DNA of 64,000 nt, taken from positions 15,461,098 to 15,525,097 of the forward strand of contig OX359266.1 of the NCBI GenBank assembly GCA_947179155.2, given 5' to 3'. Positions 33,163 to 43,192 of this stretch are shown piece after piece. A model generated the notes under the pieces. It saw nothing but the letters and a program-made list of their open reading frames with translations. It was not told where the DNA came from and did not search any database. Numbering within the stretch: position 1 is the first letter of the stretch; the number at the start of each line of letters is the position of its first letter. The position numbers and the translations under genes are program-made. The stretch is from Hedera helix (Eukaryota > Streptophyta > Magnoliopsida > Apiales > Araliaceae).

Positions 33163-35460
33163 AATGCTCCATTCATTTGCTAGGTTTGTTAGTCATTTTA
33201 TAAGAACTTCAAGAGAGAATAGAGAGAGCATTCTAGAGAAAATAGAGTAGGCTCTTGAGAGTTGGTTTTTCACCAAGGAGATTACTAGAGATTTATCAAG
33301 GAGGAGTCACCAACAAAGTCTCTAGCCAAGAGTAGAAGAACATAAGGTTCAAAAGTGTTCTATCTCATCTTTATTTCATTTTTGTAGGCTGTATATGTTT
33401 TATATGGTCAAAATATGTTTTTAACAGATCAAAAGTGATTTTGATGGTCTACAAGTCTTAAGCTATGATAAATTGGTAGACACATGGTTTGATATGCTTA
33501 AATCATGATTTGGTATGTGAGAAATGTATAAAAGTTGTAGAAATGTTCATAACACATTTTACCGGTAAAACCCTAACGATACATGTTGTGTTTGATGTTG
33601 TATTTTGAAATACACAAATCGGAAATTGGATTTTTATGGCTAGAAAGTTAGATCTAGGAGTTTTAAAGAAAAACCCTTTTGGAACCTTTCAAGAATATTG
33701 AATAACGAAGAAGTTATAGCTTTTACCGGAAATGATGTTATTTTTAAACCTTAGATGGTTCGATCCGTAATTTTCGTGTAAAACGTTTTCAAAAAGATGA
33801 TCCAACCATGGAATATTGTAAAACAAGAGGTTAGGAACACATCAACACTGATTTGGTGTCATTTGGATGTGTAGAGTTTATTTTATTCAAGGTTGAACCA
33901 TTAAAACCAAGGATTTGTGATTTTAGTTTTCACTTTGTCCTTGTGAGCAGTTTTTAGTCCACTTCCGTTTGGAATTTGAATTTTTGATCTAAAGAGAAAT
34001 TGTAGAGGGGGAAATTCTGATGGCAATGGACTCAAGAGAAATTGTAGAGGGGGAAATGAAGAAGGTATGGCTGTTGGGGCGTCGGAGGGTCGAGCAGTCA
34101 AAAGGTTAACTTTCGGAGGAGTTGGTCGAGCGCCTACCAAGCGCCTACTAAGCGCCTAGGCGCTTGAGCCGGCTGTTTCTGGGGGCAGATTCGGTCCGGG
34201 TCTGTGAGGATCCGAATTTTCAGAATTATTTAATAAAATTAAATAAGAATTTAGTTGATACAATTTTCAAGGTTGTGTAAAGAAATGGTTATTTTATGTG
34301 AATAAAAGTACGTGATGAGATTTAATTAGTAAATTAAATCTGTACGGAGATCAGGATAAAGTATGTTGAATTAAAATAATTGAAAAATAAATAAATTGTT
34401 AAAAATAATTTATTAATAATAAAAGAAATTTCATGTAAATGTACAATAAATTGTATAGTTAAATTATTGTGAAAATGCAGAAATTGTGTCTATTTGAGGT
34501 TACGTGGTAAAGTGAGATATATGAAATAGATATGTATATAGATTTATTTAATTGATAAATTATCAATTTCATTAATGATGAAAATTAAGGGATTAATAAT
34601 TAAATTAATCCAATTTTAAATGAAAAGCGAATGAGAAAGTTAATAAAAGTGTAATTATTGATTTTAAATTAATTATAAATTATGGAGGAAGTTTAGAAAT
34701 TAATTGAGAAGTAATGTAATTATATAAATTATATAATTTATATAAGGAAATTAAAATGTTATATGAAGGAAATTTAATTATATAAATTATATAAGAATAA
34801 TTATATAATTTATATAAGAAAAATTAAATTAATTAAGGATGGAAGAAAATTTTATAAATTGTATTTGTGGAAAATGAAATAATTAGAAAGGAATAGTGTA
34901 ATTATATAAATTATATAATATTAAATTATATAATTTATATAAGAAATTATTGTGAATATTAAAGAAATTGAATAATAAATAAGAAAAAGGAATGTTTTAA
35001 GTTATTAAAAATTATATTTATGTATAATGAAATTATTATGACTTTTATGAAAGATAGTATTTTAGAAACGTGAACATGTTAATGTAACATGTTGTCCAAG
35101 TAACGAAGTGAAAAATTATGAAAAATAATTTTTATATGTTATATGTATTATTTTATGAATTTTGGAGGTAAAAATTACCTCATATAATTACATGCATGGC
35201 ATTATGTGTGTACAAAATTTGTTAAGTAAAGTACCCAAAAGAGGTATTAATATTATTTATAAATCATAATATGAATTTTGATAAATTAAAATAAATATTT
35301 TACATAAATTACGTAAATTATTTATTACGCGAAATGATTATGTAATGTATTAAATTAATTAAGTTTCATGCTAACTTATCCGAAAATTAAGTCGGTGGTG
35401 GCGTTGGAAAGTTAAGTCGGTGGAACTTTTATTGGATTCAAAATGCTTAATTCCTTTAAG

Positions 35461-35470
35461 TTATAAAAGG
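35461..35470 (+). promoter_or_regulatory. TATA box of the LTR at 34203
   Basis: TTATAAAAGG. Family members have CTTATAAAAGG at 54494-54504. The donor-like site lies about 195 bp downstream. Confidence 0.6.
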
Positions 35471-35881
35471 AAAGGAAAAAAGGAGCAAAATGCAAGAAGG
35501 AAAAAAATAAAATAAAGCAAAACCAACTCTCCTCTTTTATCTCTCCCATCCGGCAACACCACCACCCGCCACCAAGCAACCACCATGGTTATCACCAAGA
35601 GGGAGAAGAAGAGAATTTTGGTGCCAATAAGGGGGATCACCAAGCTACAAGGAAGGTATAATTGTTTTATTTGTGATTTATGTTAATATTTTAGTGTTAA
35701 AATAAATTGTTGGAAAAATAGAAAATAATTAGAATAATTTTTCCAAATAATTTTAAGATGTATATCTATGATTTACATGATTTTTGGGAGTAGTTTTGAT
35801 GTGAAAAGTTGGAGCAAAATGATATATTTTGTGCAAAGTTGGTACACTGTGCGAAGAAGAAGGAGGAAAGATTTTGGAACA

Positions 35882-36040
35882 GTCCGCGCATTGCGCGACT
35901 GTTCAGGAAGGCGGGCCAAAAATGACGCCGTTTTTTGCCGCGCGGAAAAATGGTCGCGCCATGCGCGGATGCCGGTTCTCGCCACGCCAAACGACGTCGT
36001 TTGGCTGGCGTAAGCAGATGAAGCCGCGCGTAATGCGCGG
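35882..36040 (+). repeat. Alternating palindrome cassette A-B-A-B-A
   Basis: A 35882-35899 (GTCCGCGCATTGCGCGAC), B 35921-35934, A 35953-35970 (GTCGCGCCATGCGCGGAT), B 35988-36005 (CCAAACGACGTCGTTTGG, a perfect 18-bp palindrome), A 36023-36040. The long reading frames on both strands here arise from the GC-rich island and are not genes. Confidence 0.85.
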
Positions 36041-36054
36041 CGGCCGACGCACGC

Positions 36055-36260
36055 TGCAAAATGACCAGCGTGCCCCTGGCCTTTTCAGTTAATACCGACC
36101 GTATCCCTGACCCCCGGCCAATTACGGAAATGCCCCCGGCCTTTATGAGAAATGCCGGATGGGTCCTAAGGGCGCGGAAATTACAGATAAGCCCCTGAGC
36201 TTTCCTGTTAATGTCGGTCATGTCCCTAAAGCTGCGGAAATTACCAAAATGCCCCCAGAA
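36055..36260 (+). repeat. Tandem repeats of about 60 bp directly after the cassette
   Basis: Units contain AAATTAC-N-AAAATGCCCCTG, a CTTTCC-type run, and GGTCATGTCCCTAA-GCGC. Three to four diverged copies, also at 55078-55280 and 58195-58390. Confidence 0.8.
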
Positions 36261-37786
36261 ATGATTTTTAATTGAAATAAATGCTTAAAAATTGTTTAAA
36301 AATTATAGAAAAATTATAGAAAAATACTAAAAATATAGAAATGATATTTGGGCATTAAATTTAATATTTTTGATTAAATATTAAATATTGGGGATTAATA
36401 TTTAAATGTTTAAATATTAATCTAATAAGGTTACAATTTAGAAAATGGTTAAATAAAATTTTCGGACAACCAAATATGTAAATTTTATCCATTGAGCCGG
36501 GTTGTCCGTAGTGAAGGTATTAATATTAAGTTATGCTAATATTTTAAGGAACGAGGTTATTATAGTTAGCCATATAAATTAATAATTGGCCCAGAGATGA
36601 TATTAATTAAGTAAATTAATATCATAAAGAGATAAATAATAATTATTTGATTATGTTATGATCATAGGTGGATCGAGTTAAGGGTTTGAGCTATCAATTT
36701 AAATAACTGGACGCCAGTCAAGTTCTTCAGTCCTTAAATGTTAAATGTTGAATGTTATGATATGTAATACTTGTTTTAAATGCATACAAATTATGTGTTA
36801 TGTGATACGTGGATAATATGACAACTATTTGTACTTTGTGCAATGATATGAGATATATTGCTATAGTAGAAGCACAAGCACATGATGTATGACACACACC
36901 AAGCATGATAAGGTATGTGCTACGTGAAGTATAATTGTTGAACTTACTAAGCCATTGTGCTCATTACTTGTTTAATAAACAATTTTGTAGGAAAGAAATG
37001 GAATTCAAGAATATTGGATTATGTTAGAGATGAATTGCCTAGAAGGTAGAAAACGTGATTGTTATATTGTTAATATTATAATTCAATATGAGAAATTTGT
37101 TAATTTACTGTAATGAATTGTATGTATATATAATTTGAATCTGAATATGTTAGAAGTTCAATTATGAAATGTGATTGATCAGGATAATTGTTACGATAAA
37201 AATTATTATATGTTTAATTTATGAATGATGATACAAGGAATATTTATATGGATATGAATGGTATTAAAATTCGAATGCCGAGCTTTATGATACAAGTGAG
37301 AGAAAGAAAAAGTAAAGGTTGCGATCCATGGGACTAGGATCGAAATGTAAGAATTTTAAATATCCAAATGTTTTAATACAATGATTGAATAAAGAAAAAG
37401 AAAAAGAAAAATTTATATCAAAAAATTCGGTAATTGATGATTTTGAAATCAGCTAATGAATCAATTAAGGTGATTAAAGATTTATTAACGGACCGAAATT
37501 TGGACGTAAGGAAAATAACGAATAATAAATATGGAATGTTAAGGTAATATAATGGGTCGAATTTCGGGGTCGTTACAGGGTCGGGTCGGGTCGGTCCGGG
37601 TCGAGTCGGGTCGGTCCGGGTCGAGTTTTTTATGAAAATTTAAGTTGAAATACATATTAATTGAGTGTGTTTGAATACTAAACTAATATATATAGAGTTT
37701 ATTAGTGACTTAAAGGTATCTAAATGTATAAAATAAAGACAAAAATTAACACAATTAAAAAGTTAACTATTGATAATGTTTGAAGA

Positions 37787-38740
37787 ATATTAAAATATTA
37801 TTAAATGATCAATAATATTAGTATATGATTAAAAGTTATTAAATGATGAATAACATTAGTAAATGATTAAAATATTATTAAATGGTTAATAATATTAATA
37901 AGTGATTAAAATATTATTAAATGATTAATAATATTAATAAGTGATTAAAATATTATTAAATGATTAATAATATTAATAAATAATTAAAATATTATTAAAT
38001 TGTTAATAATATTAATAAGTGAGTAAAATATTATTAAATGGTTAATAATATTAATATGTGATTAAAATATTATTAAATGATTAATAATATTAATAAATAA
38101 TTAAAATATTATTAAATGGTTAATAATATTAGTAAGTGAATAGAACATTATTAAATGATTAATAGTATTAACAAATGATAAAGAATATTATTAAATGATT
38201 AATAATATTATTAAAAGAGTAAAATATTATTAAATTTTTAATAATATTTATAAATGATTAAAATATTATTTGATAAATAATATTATTGGAAGGAGTGTAA
38301 GACATTATTAAATTATTAATAATGTTAATATGTGATTGAGATATTATTATATAATTATAATATGAATGAGGAAATAGAATATTATTAAATGGTTAATAAA
38401 ATTAATGAGAGAAGAAAATAGTATTAAATGATATTATTTTGAGGTTAAAATATTATTAATTGGATAATAATATTTATAAGTTATTGACGATATTATTTGA
38501 TAAATAATATTATTTAAAGAGTAAGACATTATTAATAATGTTAACATATGATTGGAATATTATTAAATGATTAATAATATTAACTAAGGATAATAATATT
38601 ATTAAAGGATTAATAATATTATTGAGAGGATAAAATATTATTAAATGGTTAATAATATTTGTAAATGATTAAGATATTATTTGATAATTAATATCATTGG
38701 GGATAGTGTAAAATATTATTTAATTATTAATAATGTTAGT
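37787..38740. repeat. AT-rich tandem array, 39-bp unit, many copies
   Basis: The clearest copies (37870-38100) read AAAATATTATTAAATGATTA then ATAATATTAATAAGTGATT, exactly 39 bp apart. Copies decay to the right. Confidence 0.92.
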
Positions 38741-40058
38741 AAGTGTTTGAGATAATAAAGAGATTAAGAGGATTATTAGATGGTTAATAATATTATATGT
38801 GGTAATTATATATTATCAAATGAGATAATATTATAAAGCAATGAAGTGAGGGTTATGTGAGTTAAAATATTATCAATGGATTGATAATAGTATTAAGAGT
38901 TTTAAGGTTATGATTAAGTGATAGATAATTTAAGACATATATGTTAAGGTTATTAATGTTAAATAAACCTATATGTGTTATGCTAATTGGAGGATCAATG
39001 TTATTTGAATATTAGGTCACTCAAAGGAAGTATTTTTAAATTGAATAGCGGTAGTCTGCGGAACAGGCAAGTTCTTCTTAACCCTAACTTTTATTTATTG
39101 TTGCAAGTTTCCTTCAACTTTATGTACATTGAGCTATTCAAATTATTGTTGAGCAAATTCTACACTCGTAGTTATTTGACAGAACTTAAAGTGGATTAAT
39201 TATCTAAAATTATTCCACCTCATTATTGGTTATTGTATTCGCACATAGTGCCTTTGCAAATGTTATAGTTCAGTAATTTACGAACTGTTTAAGAATGTCT
39301 AAGCTAATTGTTTCGGCTAGACAAATGCATGTTTAAATTCATCTAATTGAATATTATGAAAGCTTATCCAAACCATTGGCTGGTGCGGATTCTTACAGTA
39401 AGACTGAGAAAGAACAACCCTAGTTAAAGGGGATTTTTATTTGTCGGGAAACCGAATGCACGCAAGAAATCTAAATGTTATGCATATACATAGGACATGA
39501 GAGGACTGATCCCCTCGAGTGTCTCGTTATTTTTAACAAGGTGTCAGACATTGTATGTCCGTTCTACCTTAGTAGTAGTTCATGGTCCTTTGAGACCACT
39601 TAGCAGTAAAGAGTCAATCCATTCTTTTATTGAACATTGATTCTTGTTATTTCACAATTGTTATCTATTGTTGAAACTCTCGAAGATAAATCTTTTTCAT
39701 TCATGATATATCATTTCTTATTTATTTAAACTTGCTGGGCAAAGTAGTTGCTCACCCTTGCTATATCATGAACTATTTTCAGTTAAGCCGAGTGATCTAA
39801 GGAGTACCACGACAAAGGAAAGATGAACGAATAGACGTAATTAGTTCGTACTATATGCGTAAACCTTTTTTTTTGTATAAGGTAATGATGATGTATTAAG
39901 GTTAGTGGAACCTGGGATTGAAGGTACGTTTTGTAATGAAATTATGTATGTTTTCCGCGAGTTATTGAAGTTTTAGTTTATGAATGTTTGTCAAGTGATG
40001 AATAATGAGCACCGAACCCGAGGTTCAAGGGACCCGGATTTGGGGGCGTCACACAGTC

Positions 40059-41951
40059 TACAGTGATGGCTTACATAAAGGATTAAGTTGTGTTTTAATG
40101 CAACATGACAAAGTAATAGCTTATGCTTTGCGACAGCTAAAGGATTATAAGTTAAGGTATCCTACTCACGATCTAGAATTAACGGCGATAGTATTTGCTT
40201 TGAAGATATGGAGGCATTACATGTATGGGTGGAAGTGTGAAATTTATACAGATCACAAGAGTTTAAAGTATATTTTTACACAACGAGAGTTTAATATGAG
40301 GCAAAGACGATGGTTGGAATTGATTAAGGATTATGATTGTGAAATCCTATATCATCCAGGAAAAGTCAACGTTGTTGCAGATGCTTTAAGTAGGAAGAAC
40401 CAAGAGAAGTTAAATATGTTAACAAATCAGGATGAGTTGATTAAAGAGTTCGCTAAACTCGACATAGAGGCAAGAGTTCCTTCAATCTCAACAAGAAAAT
40501 TATTTGTAATAGAGGATCACTCAACCTTGTTGGGTAAAATTAAGGAAATCCAAGAGGAAGATTGAAACTATAAGAAGTTAAAGAAGTCAACAGAGATTAT
40601 AGATGGCAAATATAATATGGACAAGGAGAGAATCATTAGATTTGAATCCAAAATTTGGATTCCTGCAGTTTAAGAACTCAAGGAATAGATCATGTCAGGA
40701 GCACACAATACTAAGTTTTCAGTACATCCAGGTAGTACCAAAATGTACAAAGACATAAGTTAACATTTCTAGTGGCCAAACATGAAAAGGGAGGTGGTTG
40801 AATTCGTTAATAGGTGTTTGACATGTCAACAAGTTAAAGCTGAGCATTAAAGCCCCAGCGGATTGTTGCAACCATTGAAGATTCCAGAGTGAAAATGGGA
40901 GCATATTACTATGGATTTTGTAGTAGGCCTACCAACCACACAGAAGGGTCATGATGCCATATGGATAATAGTGGATAGACTAACCAAGTCAGCTCACTTT
41001 TTACCAAGCAAGGTTAAGTTCACTTTGGATTGATTAGCAAAGCTATACATTAAGGAGGTTATCTCTAGACATGGCGTACCAGTTTCAATTGTGTCTGATC
41101 GAGACCCAAGGTTCACATCGAACTTATGAAAAAGTCTTTAAGAACATCTAGGTACACAACTAAGAATGAGTACTGCTTACCACCCACAAACCGATGGTCA
41201 AAGTGAAAGGACTATCCAAACTTTGGAGGATATGTTGAGAGCTTGTATGATGAATTTTGAGGGAAGTTGGAAGATCACTTACCTCTGGTGAAATTTGCTT
41301 ACAACAATAGTTATCACGCTAGTATAGGAATGCCACCATATAAAGCTCTGTATGGAAGGAAGTGTAGAACACCGATGTGTTGGGACGAAGTCGGTGAGCG
41401 GAAGATGCTTCGGCTAAAATTGGTTCAACAAACAGCGGAGGTAGTTCGAACAAGTCAACTAAGGTTACGAGCTGCTCAAGAAAGACAGAAGAGATATGCG
41501 GATCTACATCGACAAAATAGAGACTTTGAAGTCGGTAGTCATGTTTTCCTAAAAGTATCTTCTTAAAAAGGAAAGATTCGTTTTGGAAAGAAAAAAAAAA
41601 CTGAGTCCAAGGTTTATAGCACCATTTGAGATATTACGAAGAATAGATGAGGTAACTTATAAAGTAACCTTACCTTCAAAACTGGAACATATACAAAATG
41701 TATTTCATGTTTCAGTATTGCGTCCTTATAAACCCGATTACAAAAACGTCATCAGCTACGAACCCATTCAAATCAAGAAGGATCTAAGCTATGAGAAAAT
41801 TTCTGTTAAAATTGTTGATAGGAAGGAACAAGTCTTGCGAAACAAGGTTATAACTTCAGTCAAGGTCATACGAAGAAATCAATCCATGGAAGAAGCAATG
41901 TAAGAGTTAGAAGATAAAATGATGATAGAATATCCATATTTATTTTCTTAA
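40059..41951 (+). pseudogene. pol: Chromovirus RNase H-integrase-chromodomain-like end, second part (broken)
   Basis: It resumes inside RNase H with YSDGLHKGLSCVLMQ, then LELTAIVFALKIWRHYMYG, YTDHKSLKYIFTQ and the linker end VVADALSRK. The integrase follows with a zinc-binding H/C region (AHNTKFSVHPGSTK; CLTCQQVKAEH) and the catalytic core: MDFVVGLP (first Asp), SDRDPRFTS (second Asp) and TDGQSERTIQTLEDML (Glu). At least eight stops interrupt it (for example near 40564, 40671, 40686, 40762, 40848, 40891, 41031 and 41128). Its C-terminal domain (ERKKKLSPRFIAPFEIL; NVFHVSVLRPY) is after a stop near 41564. The last part reads VIRRNQSMEEAM, a stop in place of the usual Trp, then ELEDKMMIEYPYLFS, a short chromodomain-like end as in Tekay/Del elements. 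Nonfunctional. Confidence 0.9.
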
Positions 41952-41984
41952 TTGTATAAGTTAATTTTAGGGATGAAATTTTTT

Positions 41985-41998
41985 TAAGGAGGGGTGAA
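41985..41998 (+). other. Polypurine tract of the chromovirus
   Basis: AAGGAGGGGTGAA immediately precedes the 3' LTR, where plus-strand DNA synthesis starts. The LTR start reads TATAATATTCC, so its expected TG is TA here. Confidence 0.75.
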
Positions 41999-43181
41999 TA
42001 TAATATTCCGAACTTTCGAGAGAGTTGTAATCCGACTTTATATGAATAAATAAAGATCGAATTACATCTTATATATGTTATGGTATCTGCGTTATTGTTT
42101 GTTTTTATGTTTCGGTTCGAATATCCAACCTTAGTATGAAAAAGGAGAATAAAAGTTTTTTTTTCAAAAATTTGAAAAGAGGATAAAACATAAACCCTAA
42201 GGTCTAAACCCTAAAAACCTAACCTAGGCCCCCTTAACGAAACGTGCACGTCGAAATGACGTTCTTTTTCAGGATTCATCTTTCCCACACTTTGAAAACA
42301 TGTTTTAGCCGATAAACATTTTTCTCGAAAAACGTGTCAGGAATAGGACGAAATAGGGAAAAGACAAAAATTATTTTCTTCGCCTTTTTGATCGTCAAAC
42401 CATTTTTTGAGAAATGGTTGTCGTAAACAGTATACACCAAAAAACGTGCAGCGTCTTTTTGACTTTTCACTTCACATAATAGCGTTTATTCGGAACAAAA
42501 TTCTGTAATATCTAACTTTTCAATCAATAAAGATCAATTCAACTGGAATACTTAGAAATGAACTAGGTAAGAGATAACTAGATTAGGAAACCTAATCTAG
42601 ACCTAAACCTAGTTACAAAATTATTAAATTAGCTAACTAATTAACCTAATTAGGTGATTAGCACTAATCCGGTTGGGATCGAACTAGGTTAGGGTAACTA
42701 GATTACCATTTAACCTAATTATCATCTAATTAAACTTAACCTACCTTGTATTAAGGTTAATTAAGCTAAAGAGTAACCTAATCTATATGTTAAACTAATT
42801 AGTCAATTAATAACCTAATCGACTAATCAAGTTCCTAGGTTTATTGCTAATTAACATAATCATGACTAAGCTAGATTATCAAAAGGACTAAACTAACCTT
42901 GATCAAGCTTGGTAAAAGACCTTGACTATCCCTCAATTAAAAAGTTAATTCACCAACCAAACAAGCCCTAGAACTATTCCTTTGGTAGGCTAAGTTGTGG
43001 ACCAATTAAAAGCTAACCTGTGTCAATTGTGGTGTCACAAAAAATGTGATGACTTCAAGCATTAATGCCATTAAAGGAGTCCATATTGCCAGCCAAATAA
43101 GTGGGGAAAGGGCGGTGCACTTATGCTTAGCTTAGCTTGTAAGTCTTGTAACAATAACCATTTTTCCTTAGCTTTGCATAG

Positions 43182-43192
43182 CCTATAAATAG
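43182..43192 (+). promoter_or_regulatory. TATA box of chromovirus 3' LTR, with an LTR inserted just after it
   Basis: CCTATAAATAG; the nested LTR starts at 43204, only 11 bp beyond, in the likely transcription start zone. Confidence 0.65.

Larger units (their letters stand above)
34203..37577 (+). mobile_element. Solo LTR, 3.4 kb, inside the LTR at 32085
   Basis: TGTGAGGATCCGAATTTTCAG-type start and TTCGGGGTCGTTACA end, flanked by GGGTC (34198-34202 and 37578-37582). The target itself is a GGGTC repeat, so the duplication is less conclusive alone. TATA TTATAAAAGG (35461-35470), donor GAAG|GTATAA at 35656, cassette 35882-36040, 60-bp repeats 36055-36260, hairpin block 36942-36970, acceptor TTTTGTAG ending 36990. 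No genes. Confidence 0.88.
32085..40053 (+). mobile_element. Solo LTR (about 4.6 kb without its own insertion) in the chromovirus RNase H region
   Basis: TGTAATGACCGAG ... TTTGGGGGCGTCACA, flanked by CAGTC (32080-32084 and 40054-40058). It shows GCCCA/TCCAA words (32500-32830), TATA TCTATAAATAG (33152-33162), purine-rich leader, donor-like ATAAG|GTTCAA at 33347, mini-repeats at 34129-34165, the inserted LTR 34203-37577, a 39-bp AT array, TTCGCACATAGTGC (39238-39251), the TGGGC...GCTCA hairpin (39731-39761) and acceptor TTTTCAG ending at 39782. It lacks the A-B cassette. Same family as the fragment at 5030-15357 and probably that at 63083. Confidence 0.9.

Noticed and set aside
35766..36221. 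Overlapping open frames of 70-151 residues on both strands
   Set aside because: They lie on the GC-rich cassette and its repeats, where stop codons are rare in all frames. The same happens at 25304-25637, 45478-45868, 54792-55098, 57884-58247 and 7385-7682. The frames are not kept between copies and match no family I know.
37787..38740. CRISPR-like array
   Set aside because: Units are head-to-tail and AT-rich with no unique spacers, in a plant LTR.
38987..39199. 70-residue frame after the AT array
   Set aside because: It overlaps the conserved right part of an LTR. Relatives of this segment do not keep the frame, and it has no recognisable motif.
42187..42225. Telomere repeats (AAACCCTAA)
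   Set aside because: Only two or three imperfect units within an LTR U3 region. Not a telomere or an interstitial telomeric array.
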